From Bacteroidaceae bacterium (GTDB lineage Bacteria; Bacteroidota; Bacteroidia; Bacteroidales; Bacteroidaceae), in NCBI GenBank assembly GCA_017541025.1, contig JAFXZY010000087.1, positions 1-54,754 on the forward strand: DNA of 54,754 nucleotides, written 5' to 3'. The position numbers and the translations under genes are program-made. The first letter of the stretch is position 1, and the number at the start of each line of letters is the position of its first letter. The notes under the pieces are model-generated. The model did no database searches. It was not told the origin of the DNA and was given only the letters and a program-made list of their open reading frames with translations. Shown in pieces: positions 15,457-25,426 of the stretch.

Positions 15457-17967
15457 CTATTTTACCAATACCTTTTTTGTACGCTTCCCGTTGGTAATGA
15501 GGTAAATGCCAGATTGTATTTGGCCCTTTCCTATAGCCTGACCACTCATGGTATATACTTGGCTTCCCCAACCTGACGGAAGTTCGGAGTCGTTAAGCGA
15601 GTGGAACGCATTGTCAGCAGGAACCTGATTCACAGAGGTTTCGTTGATTGCGGTCAGGTCGGTGAGGGTAAAGTTATCAAAGGAATAGCTGAAGGACGTT
15701 TTGTTAGTACCTACCTTTAGAGCAAAGTATACGGTGCCCGTATTTTTTGCCTTCCACTTCATCACACCTGTAGAGTGGTTACTGCCAGCCTTAGCCTTGA
15801 CAGACATCATTCCGTTATAATTAGCAAGGGTAGCATCTTTCCAGGAATTCAATTGGCCTATGGTGTTGGCCTCTTCCAGTCCCACGTCAGCATAATCCTT
15901 AGGTTTGTCGGTCACCATGAAGGCTTGTATCCAGAAATCGCCGTTTCCACTGGTCCCCCGCACAGCTACGTCTGCAGAATAAGTATGTCCTGCTATCACC
16001 TCTACTGGCTGGTAAACCACAGTATTGAGTGCTTTACTACGTGAGTTGGAAATGCACAATGCCCCTCCGTTACCTTCTGAGGGAGTGTTGGTAGTTGAGT
16101 TCCATATATACTTGGTATTGTTTATAGAACCCAGTGCTGCAGTCAGCCAGGCACCCTGGAATTCACATTCGCTATTAATCAGGTGGTTACGTCCCTCGTC
16201 TTTGTCAGGTTCCAACGTTTCCAGCTCCTTCTCCGAAGCTGCTTTCCTGTTGGTAATGCGTAACCAGTTAATGTTCAATCCACCTTTTTCTATATATAAG
16301 CGGATGCGCAAGGTTCCCTTTGGCAGGACAATACCTGTGAAGGTCTTGGTTGCCCATGTGGTGTAGCCGCCAGTTGATGACAGCTTGGTGGAAGCAGTAA
16401 CAGGTCTGTTGTTAACGGTAATACGCACAGTTGATGAGCCTGAGTTGATAGCATAGCGCAGTTGCAATTGCCAACTGCCGGGTTCACGGGTATTCTCTAT
16501 AGTGTACTGAAGCCATTCGCCATCCTTTGTTTCTCCTACATAATATCCACAGCTCTTAGTATCATTAGGGTTGCTATACAGGTCAACTCCATCATTTCGA
16601 TACACCCATCCCGTCTGCCAGTTGGTGAAACTCTCACCGCTGTATTGGTATGATGCATCGTCGGTGTCCCAGTATGCTTTGCCCGTAGGGCCCATGTCGT
16701 AATGTGCAGCATATATATAGTCTCCAGTCTGACAGGCAGTAAATGGTATACAGTCATCGTTGAAGGGTCGGCGTAAGAGTGCATCAATATAGTCGGTTCT
16801 AACGGAACACTTGCTGATGTGCTGTGCTTCGGCCCATGCTTTGCAAGCATTCCATAATGATGTAGCCGAAGGTTTGGTACCGTTCTGCCATTGGCTGATG
16901 ACATTGTCGTAGCTGGATACTCTTTTTACTTGCAGGATAGTATTAATATTGCTCTTCTTCATGGGCCAGCAAGTCCATCCCGCAAACTTCATCGCTTCCT
17001 CGTAGAGGTTAACGCATCCTGCTGTCCATGAATTACTATTCTCGCCAAACTCGCCTATATACACTGGGCAATTGTACTTACTGGCCATATCTGCCATGTA
17101 TTGTACTTGACTTTTGGTGTTGTAAACACCATAGCGATGGAATTGCAACACCATCTTAGAGTCCATCTTTGTCGAGGGAAAACCCGTGTAGTCATTGCTG
17201 TAAGAGTTTCCTTCCAGAATAACAATATGATTGGTGTCAACCTCGCGAATGGCCTTGATGATAGCCTTGAAGGTATCCCACAGCAGCTTATTGCTGTTGG
17301 TAAGTGTCCAGTTGGTTTCATTGATGAGGTCATATGCAGCTACACATTTCTGGTCTTTATACCTTTCAGCTATCTTTCTCCATAAATCAATGAGTTTCAG
17401 ACGGTTTAATTCGCTTTCCCATAGCGAAGGTTTACTGGAATCATAATCGCAGATATCGCCCGAGGACTGACCGCCAGGACATGCATGCATATCCAGAATA
17501 AGCAAAATATTATAACGTTCAGCCCAGATACACATTGAGTCAATGCGGTCGAACCCTTCTTGCACCCATGTCTGTTCGCCAGCTACAGGTTCCTTCTCGA
17601 TGGGTAAGGTAAAGTATTTGTAATGCATAGGTACGCGTAGGGTGTTGAAACCCTGCTCTGCGAGGAATTTCATATCCTCTTCGCAAAAGTTGTTGTCCAT
17701 CCAAAGACGGTCAAACTCCTCTACTTTATCTGCTCCGCACACATCGGCAATCATCTGGTCGAACTTGAACTGTCTGTCCAAATTCCCCGATGTGTTCATC
17801 ATATAGGGTTCACGCACCATCCAGTTGCCACAGTTCGATCCTCGCATCACAAGATTCCGACCATCACGTGCCAAAAGCTTTGAACCGGATACGCGTACAA
17901 AATTATCACTTGCATCAGCAGAGAAAACGCTTGTAACAGCAACAAGCAAAAATAACCACAGTTTCAT
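15457..17967 (-). CDS. Secreted GH5 family endoglycanase with CBM6-like module and T9SS-type C-terminus
   Basis: An 836-residue exported enzyme. A signal peptide (first 19 residues, LWLFLLVAVTSVFSADA) precedes a GH5 TIM barrel with the acid/base Glu in YDLINETNW (about residue 217) and the nucleophile in YIGEFGEN (about 305). After residue 400 comes a CBM6-like beta-sandwich (YYVGETKDGEWLQYTI), then a second sandwich (about 590-760, with FSYSFDNFTLTDL) resembling carbohydrate-binding modules. The end, QVYTMSGQAIG..GIYLITNGKR..KKVLVK, is a type IX secretion sorting domain, so the enzyme is probably displayed or released. Divergent from a GH27 alpha-galactosidase gene, which suggests a galactosylated mannan or glucan substrate; the GH5 subfamily is not determined. 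Confidence 0.8.
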   Translation of the reverse strand: MKLWLFLLVAVTSVFSADASDNFVRVSGSKLLARDGRNLVMRGSNCGNWMVREPYMMNTSGNLDRQFKFDQMIADVCGADKVEEFDRLWMDNNFCEEDMKFLAEQGFNTLRVPMHYKYFTLPIEKEPVAGEQTWVQEGFDRIDSMCIWAERYNILLILDMHACPGGQSSGDICDYDSSKPSLWESELNRLKLIDLWRKIAERYKDQKCVAAYDLINETNWTLTNSNKLLWDTFKAIIKAIREVDTNHIVILEGNSYSNDYTGFPSTKMDSKMVLQFHRYGVYNTKSQVQYMADMASKYNCPVYIGEFGENSNSWTAGCVNLYEEAMKFAGWTCWPMKKSNINTILQVKRVSSYDNVISQWQNGTKPSATSLWNACKAWAEAQHISKCSVRTDYIDALLRRPFNDDCIPFTACQTGDYIYAAHYDMGPTGKAYWDTDDASYQYSGESFTNWQTGWVYRNDGVDLYSNPNDTKSCGYYVGETKDGEWLQYTIENTREPGSWQLQLRYAINSGSSTVRITVNNRPVTASTKLSSTGGYTTWATKTFTGIVLPKGTLRIRLYIEKGGLNINWLRITNRKAASEKELETLEPDKDEGRNHLINSECEFQGAWLTAALGSINNTKYIWNSTTNTPSEGNGGALCISNSRSKALNTVVYQPVEVIAGHTYSADVAVRGTSGNGDFWIQAFMVTDKPKDYADVGLEEANTIGQLNSWKDATLANYNGMMSVKAKAGSNHSTGVMKWKAKNTGTVYFALKVGTNKTSFSYSFDNFTLTDLTAINETSVNQVPADNAFHSLNDSELPSGWGSQVYTMSGQAIGKGQIQSGIYLITNGKRTKKVLVK

Positions 17968-18008
17968 CTTTTTTATTCATTAGGGCTGTAAAGATATACA
18001 TTTTTTTG

Positions 18009-18016
18009 CAAAGATA
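18009..18016 (-). promoter_or_regulatory. -7 promoter box (TATCTTTG) for the GH5 gene
   Basis: TATCTTTG on the minus strand, 42 nt before the GH5 ATG. It lies 22 bp from the divergent -7 box of the GH27 gene, so the two promoters interleave and could share a regulator. No good -33 is seen. Confidence 0.5.
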
Positions 18017-18038
18017 ACTAAGAATCCTCTTTTTTTCG

Positions 18039-18046
18039 TATATTTG
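18039..18046 (+). promoter_or_regulatory. -7 promoter box (TATATTTG) for the GH27 gene
   Basis: TATATTTG followed by CAGC, 32 nt before the ATG at 18078, fits TAnnTTTG. Confidence 0.55.
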
Positions 18047-18077
18047 CAGCAAAAAGCAATATCTAAAACAATGATCG

Positions 18078-20768
18078 ATGAACTTGTTGGATTTAATTAA
18101 GAGACGTTATTTCTTTCTCGCTGGCTATTTGACATCAAGTGTTTTATGCCTGAGTGCGCAGGTTGAGGGCCCGACCATGGGGTGGAGCTCGTGGAATACT
18201 TTTGCCGTTAACATCTCTGAGAATATAATTAAAGGACAAGCTGACGCTATGGTCTCTCAGGGGCTGAAGGATGCTGGCTATCAGTATATTAATATAGATG
18301 ACGGCTTTCAATATGGCCGTCTATCCAACGGTAAGGTGCGCATTCATCCTCAGCGCTTTCCTAACGGACTGAAGGTAGTAAGTGATTACATTCACTCTAA
18401 GGGTCTTAAGGCAGGTATATACAGCGATGCTGGCGACTGCACTTGTGGAAGCATCAGTAACGGCGATACGCAGAACACTAATGTCGGCATGTATGGCTAT
18501 GAACAGTTGGATGCCGACTATTATTTCAAAGAGTGTGAATTCGACTTCATTAAGGTGGACTATTGCGGAGGCCGTCATTTGAATCTGAACGAGCAAGAGC
18601 AATATACAACTATCCACAATGCTATCGTGAATACAGGCCGTGACGTACGCTACAACCTGTGTCGATGGGCATACCCGGGTACGTGGTGCCATGACATCTC
18701 TACTTCGTGGCGGACAACGGGTGATATTTATGACGGATGGGCCTCTGTAAAGGGTATCTTGGCAGAGAATCTGTATCTTTCGGCTTACTGCTATGGCGGC
18801 ACCTACAACGATATGGATATGCTTGAGGTAGGGCGTTCTATGTCGGAGGAAGAGGACAAGACGCACTTTGGTATGTGGTGTATTATGTCCAGTCCCTTGC
18901 TGATTGGTTGTAATATGGCTACCATTAAGGACCGCCCGTTGGCGTTGCTGAAGAACCCCGAACTGATAGCCCTGAATCAGGATCCCTTGGGCTTGCAGGC
19001 TTACGTGGTACAGCATGTGGGCGAAACATACGTGTTGGTTAAGGATATTCTTACGTTGCACGGCAATACGCGTGCAGTGGCGCTCTATAATCCCTCTGAT
19101 AGGGAAGAGGAGATGTGCATCAGTTTCAGCGAGGTAGACTTAGGCGGCAATGTAAAGGTGCGCGACCTCTTTGAACATCAAGACTTGGGAGAGAAGGAAG
19201 GTTCGCTTTTCGTTGTGGTTCCACCACATGGAACACGCATCTACAAGTTGGAAGCAGAGAAGCGTCTGGATCGTTATATCTATGAGGCCGAGACTGGCTT
19301 CATGCACGACTATCAGGAAATCTATAACAATCAGTCGGTAGGCTCTGCTATCTATGAGACCAACTCTGCAGCCAGCGGAGGTGCCTATGCCAGTTGGCTA
19401 GGTGGAAAGAGAAGTAACTCGTTGTTATGGCGCGATGTGTTTGTGGCAGATGAGGGCGATTATATGGTTCATTTCTGTGGCAGTTCTGCTGAAGCTCGTT
19501 CGTTAAATGTTGTACTGAACGGCGAGGAGATGGGAAAGATAAATATGAATACGTCTAACTGGTCGACTTTCAAAGAGTACAATATGACGCTTCACCTCAA
19601 TGCGGGTTCCAACAGTATAGAACTGTATAACGAGAAGGGATGGATGCCCAACATGGATTATATGAGTTTGGAGAAGGCAGGGGAGAGCACTATTCTGACC
19701 CGTAAGTTAGAAGAGGCTGTTTACCATCTTGAGGTGTTAACTCATAACGAATTGATGCCAAATAAGTTACGTAAGAATGTTGAAAGTCTTTTGGCAAGAG
19801 CCCAGGCAGAGGGATTGACAGAGTCTAAGATAAAGACGATACTTACAGAAGTGCAGAATATACAGAATAACATTGCCAAGATTATGCCGCTCTGTGATGA
19901 GTACATTTTCTGGAAAGCCTATGCCGAAAAAAATGTTCAGGCCAGCATGGAATCTTCTGCTCTTGCATCTTTTGTGAAGAAAATTGCAAATTCTGAGTCC
20001 ACGCTCTCGCAAGCGACAACAGAATCACAGGCTAGTACGGCGCTGAACAACTTGAAGTCGGCGGTAACAACGTATCTGAAAGCCTCGTCGGCTGTGCCAA
20101 AAGAGGGTGAATATCTGGATATGACGCTCTTTATAGCCAACTATGACTTTTCTGCCAAAGAAGGATGGGAGGGAGAACCGACCTATCGTGATGGTTGTGG
20201 CGAGGAATTCAATAAGTCGTTTGACATGTATCAGACGCTTGCCAGTATGCGCCCAGGTGTATATACTGTCCGTTGCAATGCGTTCTATCGTACAGGAGGC
20301 AATGATGGCGGTGCTGCGTATCGCTCAAAGAAAGAAAACATACAGGCTTATCTTTACATTAATAATAAGGTGAAGAAACTGAAATCATTATATTCCGAGA
20401 TGTGGCCCGATGCTGCTCAGTATGGCTCTGTAGATAATCAGAATGGATATCCGCATAGTATGCGTGCTGCCGGGATTCGGTTTGCTGAAGGCTGTTACCC
20501 AAATGAGGTGGCTTATACGTTGCAGGAGAAAGGAACGTTGCGTTTTGGTCTAAAATGCGACAAAAACAATGGCAGCAGTTGGTGCTGCTTTGATAACTTC
20601 TCTCTGCTATATCAGCCCCTGCCTGATTATTATGATGGAATGGAATCAATTCATAATTCACAATTCATAATTCACAATAATGACACTTACGACCTTACTG
20701 GACGTAAAGTCAATCCTCAACAACAAAGGGGCATTGTAATAAAGGACGGAAAGAAGATGGTAAAATAA
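18078..20768 (+). CDS. Secreted GH27 alpha-galactosidase with CBM and T9SS-type C-terminus
   Basis: An 896-residue exported enzyme. After a signal peptide (to about residue 28) comes the GH27 barrel: GWSSWNTFA at the start, nucleophile Asp161 in FIKVDYCGG and acid/base Asp247 in YNDMDMLEVG. It removes terminal alpha-galactose. A beta-sandwich domain follows (about 285-400), then a CBM35/CBM6-like module (about 405-535, YIYEAETGFM), helical linker segments and a further sandwich. The C-terminus TYDLTGRKV..GIVIKDGKKMVK is type IX secretion-like. A 14-bp tandem repeat inserts IHNSQFIIHNN just before this tag. Divergent from the GH5 gene, so the pair probably acts on a galactose-decorated plant polymer outside the cell. 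Confidence 0.85.
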   Translation: MNLLDLIKRRYFFLAGYLTSSVLCLSAQVEGPTMGWSSWNTFAVNISENIIKGQADAMVSQGLKDAGYQYINIDDGFQYGRLSNGKVRIHPQRFPNGLKVVSDYIHSKGLKAGIYSDAGDCTCGSISNGDTQNTNVGMYGYEQLDADYYFKECEFDFIKVDYCGGRHLNLNEQEQYTTIHNAIVNTGRDVRYNLCRWAYPGTWCHDISTSWRTTGDIYDGWASVKGILAENLYLSAYCYGGTYNDMDMLEVGRSMSEEEDKTHFGMWCIMSSPLLIGCNMATIKDRPLALLKNPELIALNQDPLGLQAYVVQHVGETYVLVKDILTLHGNTRAVALYNPSDREEEMCISFSEVDLGGNVKVRDLFEHQDLGEKEGSLFVVVPPHGTRIYKLEAEKRLDRYIYEAETGFMHDYQEIYNNQSVGSAIYETNSAASGGAYASWLGGKRSNSLLWRDVFVADEGDYMVHFCGSSAEARSLNVVLNGEEMGKINMNTSNWSTFKEYNMTLHLNAGSNSIELYNEKGWMPNMDYMSLEKAGESTILTRKLEEAVYHLEVLTHNELMPNKLRKNVESLLARAQAEGLTESKIKTILTEVQNIQNNIAKIMPLCDEYIFWKAYAEKNVQASMESSALASFVKKIANSESTLSQATTESQASTALNNLKSAVTTYLKASSAVPKEGEYLDMTLFIANYDFSAKEGWEGEPTYRDGCGEEFNKSFDMYQTLASMRPGVYTVRCNAFYRTGGNDGGAAYRSKKENIQAYLYINNKVKKLKSLYSEMWPDAAQYGSVDNQNGYPHSMRAAGIRFAEGCYPNEVAYTLQEKGTLRFGLKCDKNNGSSWCCFDNFSLLYQPLPDYYDGMESIHNSQFIIHNNDTYDLTGRKVNPQQQRGIVIKDGKKMVK
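20647..20677 (+). repeat. 14-bp tandem repeat (two heptamers) in frame in the GH27 gene
   Basis: CAATTCATAATTCA occurs twice head to tail (20647-20660, 20661-20674). Period 7: ATTCATA ATTCACA. It encodes IHNSQFI IHNN directly before the secretion-tag motif YDLTGRK. Confidence 0.8.
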
Positions 20769-20779
20769 AGTTTAATCCA

Positions 20780-20871
20780 GTTTACTGTTTACCGTTTACT
20801 AAATTCTATAACCTCTAACCTCTAACCAATAACCTCTAAAAACTGTCTCTAACCGCTAACCCCTAACCGCT
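20780..20871. repeat. Heptamer arrays between convergent genes
   Basis: The 106-bp gap between the GH27 and nudC stop codons is almost entirely degenerate 7-bp units: GTTTACT GTTTACC GTTTACT, then AACCTCT AACCTCT AACCAAT AACCTCT, then TAACCGC TAACCCC TAACCGC TAACC. No U-tract terminator is visible. Confidence 0.8.
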
Positions 20872-20874
20872 AAC

Positions 20875-21624
20875 CTATTCTAAAAGCCAGTCATCAATCA
20901 GACGACGGGCTATAGATGCCTTGTCTGGAATCTCGGGCATGTTATCGCGAGTGAACCAGTTGCCCTCGCACAGCTCTTCTTTCTGAAGGTTCAGTTCGCC
21001 TCCGTCATATTCTGCGGTGAATCCTACCATCAGACCAAAGGGGTAGGGCCAAGGCTGGCTGCCAAAATAACTCAGATTCTTAATATTAATGCCCACCTCC
21101 TCGCGTACCTCGCGTGCTACACATTGCTCCAAGGATTCCCCAGTCTCTAAGAAGCCTGCTACCAAGCCATAATGGTTTCCTCTGAAGTTGCGTGCCCTGA
21201 CCAACAGGATGCGGTTGTCTCGCTGAATGCGTACAATAATCGCTGTAGCTGCTGAGGGCCACCATTCTTTGCCACATTCCGTGCACTTCTTGCTGATATC
21301 GGTCATCCATTTGTTGGTGCCACCGCATACACCGCAATAACGTGTGTTCTGGTCCCAATACAATAGCTCAGCTCCCTTGCCTGCCAGTTGGTAATCTTCG
21401 GGGCAAAGAATGGCATGTGTTTTACGCAAACCAACCATCTGAAGCCGTTCTTTGCCGACAATGGGATTATCCAGGCGGATAATCTTAACCTCATCGTCTC
21501 CCGAGTGCAATGTGGTAATGTAATTCCACTCTTTGAGTGGGATGGGAGGCTCCAAACCAAAGGGGATAGTCCCCTCTGTTGTGAGAAGAATATCCCCTTG
21601 GCAATATGCTAAATATTTAATCAC
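20875..21624 (-). CDS. nudC: NAD(+)/NADH diphosphatase (NudC-like Nudix hydrolase)
   Basis: A 249-residue protein with the NudC layout: an N-terminal domain, a four-cysteine zinc ribbon (CGVCGG and CTECG), the Nudix box GFLETGESLEQCVAREVREE and the NADH-diphosphatase signature SQPWPYPFGLM downstream. Enzymes of this type cleave NADH to NMNH and AMP and can remove NAD caps from RNA. The second half of the Nudix box (REVREEVGI) carries the metal-binding glutamates. It lies 10 bp after the phosphohexomutase gene on the same strand and so is probably its operon partner, and it converges on the GH27 gene. Confidence 0.9.
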   Translation of the reverse strand: MIKYLAYCQGDILLTTEGTIPFGLEPPIPLKEWNYITTLHSGDDEVKIIRLDNPIVGKERLQMVGLRKTHAILCPEDYQLAGKGAELLYWDQNTRYCGVCGGTNKWMTDISKKCTECGKEWWPSAATAIIVRIQRDNRILLVRARNFRGNHYGLVAGFLETGESLEQCVAREVREEVGINIKNLSYFGSQPWPYPFGLMVGFTAEYDGGELNLQKEELCEGNWFTRDNMPEIPDKASIARRLIDDWLLE

Positions 21625-21634
21625 AGATCTAATT

Positions 21635-23374
21635 TCAAATACCCAATGACTTCTTAACCTCTTCTACCTTGGCTTTGGCGCGTTCTACGCAACCTTGGTA
21701 GCAGTTGGCGCAACCCATGGTGTCCTTCAGTTCCAGATAGAATTTAATCTTGGGTTCTGTTCCGCTGGGGCGAACGCTTACCTTGGTGCCATCCTCACAG
21801 AAGTATTGCAACACGTTGCTGGTTGCAGGCATTACCAGAGGCGACTCATTGCCCATTGCATCGTACTTCCTGAGTGTCTTGAAGTCGCGAGTCAATATAA
21901 CCTTGCTGCCAGCAATCTCCTCAGGACGGTTCGTACGGAAGTTTTCCATCATAGCTTTAATCTCATCGGCACCAGTCTTACCGGGCTTCACGACATTGAT
22001 GGTGTGCTCAAAACTGAAGCCGTACTCCAGATAGATATCCATCAGCAGGTCGTAAAGTGTCTTGCCCTGATCCTTTGCCCAGGCTGCAATCTCGCAGATA
22101 AGACAGATTGATGCCGGTGCATCCTTATCGCGTACCTTATCGTAAGGCAAGAAGCCGAAGCTTTCCTCGCCACCGCCAATATATTTCTGCTTGCCTTCAC
22201 TGAGCGCAATCTCACGAGCAATCCACTTGAAGCCCGTGTAGCAGTCGCGTAGCTCAACATGATTCTTCTCTGCCATCTTGGCAATAACCTCAGTACTTAC
22301 AATGGTTTTTACCAGAAAGTCAGATGGCTTGAGTGTACCCAGTGCCAACTTGTTCTTGATGATGTAATAGCAGAACATCATAGCGGTCTGGTTGCCGTTG
22401 ATGATAATCCACTCACCCTTGGGGTCGCGACAGACTATAGCCAGACGGTCGGCATCGGGATCGGAAGCAATTACCAGGTCGGCATTTAGCTTAGTTCCCA
22501 GTTTCATACCCAATGTCATAGCCTCGGCGTTCTCGGGGTTCGGGCTTACCACGGTGGGGAAGTTACCATCGATAACCATCTGTTCGGGTACTACGTTTAT
22601 GTTCTGGAACCCCCAGCTACGTAAGCACAGGGGAACAATAACACGCCCCGTTCCGTGCATGGGGCTATATACAATGTTCAGGTTTTTCTGACGCTGAATA
22701 ACATCTGGATCTATCATAGCTTCCTTGACGGCCATCATATAGTCATAATCCATTTCACCGCCAATAATGTTAATAAGGTCTTTGTTGCCCTCAAACTTAA
22801 CATCCTCAATCTTCACCTTGTTCACCTCATCAATGATACCAGTGTCATGTGGAGCTAGAACCTGAGCACCATCGCTCCAATAAGCCTTGTATCCGTTGTA
22901 CTCGCGGGGATTGTGGCTGGCAGTAACATTCACACCGGCAACAGAACCCAACTGACGAATGGCGAAACTGATTTCGGGGGTGGGGCGGAGGCTCTCAAAC
23001 AGATAAACCTTAATGCCGTTAGCGCTGAAGATGTCTGCCACGCTCTCGGCAAACATACGACCGTTGTTACGACAGTCATGACCAACGACAACACTCTTAC
23101 CACCCTCTGGGAATGCCTTGTTGATATAGTTGGCAAACCCCTGGGTAGCCATACCCACTATGTATTTGTTCATGCGGTTGGTACCGGCACCCATAATACC
23201 GCGCAGACCGCCAGTACCAAACTCCAGACTCTGATAGAAAGCATCAACAAGAGGGTTCTTGTCTTCGTTATCCAACATGGCCTTAATTTCGGCCTTTGTC
23301 TCATCATCATAATAAGGTGAATTCAGCCACGAAAGAGCCTTTTCTTCACATTCTTTTATTAACTGTGTATCCAT
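21635..23374 (-). CDS. Phospho-sugar mutase (phosphoglucomutase/phosphomannomutase family)
   Basis: A 579-residue alpha-D-phosphohexomutase. The phosphoserine loop is VTASHNPREYNGYK (Ser153), the metal loop ASDPDADRLA, the sugar-binding loop GGGEESFG, and the C-terminal phosphate-binding loop VRPSGTEPKIKFY. It interconverts hexose 1- and 6-phosphates; length and the YNGYK motif place it with the PGM2-like bacterial group, but sugar preference cannot be read from sequence alone. Cytosolic. It is preceded by a good minus-strand promoter (-33 TTG at 23434, -7 TATCTTTG at 23406) that is divergent from lepA. Confidence 0.9.
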   Translation of the reverse strand: MDTQLIKECEEKALSWLNSPYYDDETKAEIKAMLDNEDKNPLVDAFYQSLEFGTGGLRGIMGAGTNRMNKYIVGMATQGFANYINKAFPEGGKSVVVGHDCRNNGRMFAESVADIFSANGIKVYLFESLRPTPEISFAIRQLGSVAGVNVTASHNPREYNGYKAYWSDGAQVLAPHDTGIIDEVNKVKIEDVKFEGNKDLINIIGGEMDYDYMMAVKEAMIDPDVIQRQKNLNIVYSPMHGTGRVIVPLCLRSWGFQNINVVPEQMVIDGNFPTVVSPNPENAEAMTLGMKLGTKLNADLVIASDPDADRLAIVCRDPKGEWIIINGNQTAMMFCYYIIKNKLALGTLKPSDFLVKTIVSTEVIAKMAEKNHVELRDCYTGFKWIAREIALSEGKQKYIGGGEESFGFLPYDKVRDKDAPASICLICEIAAWAKDQGKTLYDLLMDIYLEYGFSFEHTINVVKPGKTGADEIKAMMENFRTNRPEEIAGSKVILTRDFKTLRKYDAMGNESPLVMPATSNVLQYFCEDGTKVSVRPSGTEPKIKFYLELKDTMGCANCYQGCVERAKAKVEEVKKSLGI

Positions 23375-23405
23375 ATTCTTTGTTTTGTGAAATAAATTTT
23401 CATTG

Positions 23406-23436
23406 CAAAGATATTGAAAAGTTGTGAATACGCCAA
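23406..23436 (-). promoter_or_regulatory. Promoter of the phosphohexomutase-nudC operon
   Basis: Minus strand: -33 TTG (23434-23436), 20-nt spacer, -7 TATCTTTG (23406-23413). Both boxes and the spacing match the Bacteroidota pattern. Confidence 0.65.
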
Positions 23437-23453
23437 GAATTTCCCACCTATCT

Positions 23454-23484
23454 TTTGCAGATTTCCAGTTTTTTTGTACTTTTG
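23454..23484 (+). promoter_or_regulatory. lepA promoter
   Basis: -33 TTTG (23454-23457), 19-nt spacer, -7 TACTTTTG (23477-23484). The leader before ATG 23522 is about 30 nt. Confidence 0.65.
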
Positions 23485-23521
23485 CAATCTTGAAATACTA
23501 TACATTAGAATTGACAGTTTA

Positions 23522-25360
23522 ATGCAACATATAAGAAATTTCTGCATCATTGCTCATATCGACCACGGAAAGAGCACTCTTGCCGACCGTCTGCTGGAGT
23601 TCACCCATACCATTGAGGTTACTAAGGGGCAGATGCTTGACGATATGGATTTGGAGCAGGAGCGTGGTATTACCATTAAGAGCCACGCTATACAGATGGA
23701 ATATGATTATGACCCCCACCAGACCTCCCCGAGTGGAGGCTCCAATTCCTCCCCATCGGGGGAGATAGAGAAGGGTCGCTACATCCTTAATCTTATCGAC
23801 ACTCCGGGACACGTAGATTTCTCTTACGAGGTATCACGTAGTATTGCTGCTTGTGAGGGTGCTCTGTTGGTGGTAGATGCTACACAGGGCGTTCAGGCAC
23901 AGACCATCAGCAACCTATATATGGCTATCGACCATGATTTGGAGATTATCCCTGTCATTAATAAGTGCGATATGCCTAACGCGATGCCTGAGGAGGTGGA
24001 AGATGAGATTGTAGAACTTATTGGCTGTAAGCGTGAGGAGATTATCCGTGCCAGCGGAAAGACCGGCATGGGTGTTGAGGATATCCTACATGCCGTTGTT
24101 GAGCGTATTCCATGTCCTAAGGGCGATGAGAAAGCTCCGCTTCAGGCACTTATCTTCGACTCTGTCTTCAATTCCTTCCGTGGTATCATTGCATACTTCA
24201 AGATAGTCAACGGAAGTATTAAGAGTGGTGATCAGGTTCAGTTCATCAATACAGGCAAAGAGTACAAGGCCGATGAGATAGGTGTGCTCAAGATGGATAT
24301 GGTACCGCGAAAGGTGCTCCATTGCGGAGATGTAGGCTATATAGTATCCGGTATCAAGACGGCTACCGAAGTTAAGGTGGGTGATACCATCACAACGGTG
24401 GAGAACCCTTGTAAGGAGGCAATTGCTGGATTCGAGGAGGTTAAGCCTATGGTCTTTGCGGGTGTTTACCCCATTGAGACGGAGGATTTTGAAAATTTGC
24501 GTGCCAGTCTGGAAAAGTTGCAGCTCAATGATGCCAGTCTTACTTTCCAGCCAGAGAGTTCTGTGGCCCTCGGCTTTGGTTTCCGTTGCGGATTCCTGGG
24601 TCTGCTGCACATGGAGATTATTCAGGAGCGTTTGGACCGTGAGTTCAATATGGACGTCATCACCACAGTTCCTAACGTATCATACCTTATTTATGATAAG
24701 CAAGGTGAGGTAAAGGAAGTTCACAATCCTTCTGGGATGCCCGATGCTACACTTATTGACCACATTGAGGAACCCTATATTCATGCAACCGTCATTACGC
24801 ATACCTCATATATCGGTAACATCATGACGCTATGTCTGGGTAAACGAGGCGAGTTGTTAAAGCAGGAATATATCAGCGGAAATCGTGTAGAGATTCAGTA
24901 TGCAATGCCTTTGGGCGAGATAGTAATAGATTTCTATGATAAGCTTAAAAGCATCAGTAAGGGCTATGCTTCGTTTGACTACCACCAGTCGGGCTTCCGT
25001 CCCAGTAAACTGGTTAAGATGGATATTCTTTTGAACGGAGAACCTGTTGATGCACTGAGTACCCTGACACACGTAGATAATGCCGAGACATTCGGTCGTC
25101 GTATGTGCGAGAAGCTTAAAGAACTCCTTCCCCGTCAGCAGTTCGATATAGCCATCCAAGCTGCTATCGGTGCCAAGATTATTGCCCGTGAGACCGTAAA
25201 ACAGGTACGTAAGGATGTGCTTGCCAAGTGTTACGGAGGTGATGTCAGTCGTAAGCGTAAACTGCTGGAAAAACAGAAGAAAGGTAAGAAGCGCATGAAA
25301 CAGATAGGCAACGTACAAGTGCCCCAGAAAGCCTTCCTTGCCGTCTTGAAGTTAGATTAG
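23522..25360 (+). CDS. lepA: Elongation factor 4
   Basis: A 612-residue translational GTPase that acts on the ribosome (EF4/LepA). GTP-binding motifs are [10 protein letters not shown] (G1), GITIK (G2), DTPGHVDF (G3) and NKCD (G4); the LepA-specific C-terminal domain ends [23 protein letters not shown] 23522 matches the conserved start [18 protein letters not shown]; longer upstream reading is untranslated leader. Between AIQMEYDY and [14 protein letters not shown], where E. coli LepA has about seven residues, there are about 23. The extra part ([12 protein letters not shown]) is encoded by two GC-rich palindromes. It lies in the switch-proximal loop of domain 1 yet keeps the frame. Confidence 0.95.
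   Translation: MQHIRNFCIIAHIDHGKSTLADRLLEFTHTIEVTKGQMLDDMDLEQERGITIKSHAIQMEYDYDPHQTSPSGGSNSSPSGEIEKGRYILNLIDTPGHVDFSYEVSRSIAACEGALLVVDATQGVQAQTISNLYMAIDHDLEIIPVINKCDMPNAMPEEVEDEIVELIGCKREEIIRASGKTGMGVEDILHAVVERIPCPKGDEKAPLQALIFDSVFNSFRGIIAYFKIVNGSIKSGDQVQFINTGKEYKADEIGVLKMDMVPRKVLHCGDVGYIVSGIKTATEVKVGDTITTVENPCKEAIAGFEEVKPMVFAGVYPIETEDFENLRASLEKLQLNDASLTFQPESSVALGFGFRCGFLGLLHMEIIQERLDREFNMDVITTVPNVSYLIYDKQGEVKEVHNPSGMPDATLIDHIEEPYIHATVITHTSYIGNIMTLCLGKRGELLKQEYISGNRVEIQYAMPLGEIVIDFYDKLKSISKGYASFDYHQSGFRPSKLVKMDILLNGEPVDALSTLTHVDNAETFGRRMCEKLKELLPRQQFDIAIQAAIGAKIIARETVKQVRKDVLAKCYGGDVSRKRKLLEKQKKGKKRMKQIGNVQVPQKAFLAVLKLD
23716..23773 (+). repeat. GC-rich palindromic words embedded in frame in lepA
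   Basis: CCTCC-ccgagt-GGAGG (23724-23739) and CTCCCC-ATC-GGGGGAG (23749-23764) lie side by side in the reading frame. The second word is shared with mfd at 12368. Confidence 0.75.
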
Positions 25361-25380
25361 AAATTCATTTAACCTATTGA

Positions 25381-25401
25381 AATTGTGAATTTTGAATTGT
25401 A
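25381..25401. repeat. Heptamer array (AATTGTG)
   Basis: Three units in register, AATTGTG AATTTTG AATTGTA, lie between lepA and the crp-like gene. Confidence 0.65.
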
Positions 25402-25426
25402 ACTAGTACCATAATTAATACGAACG

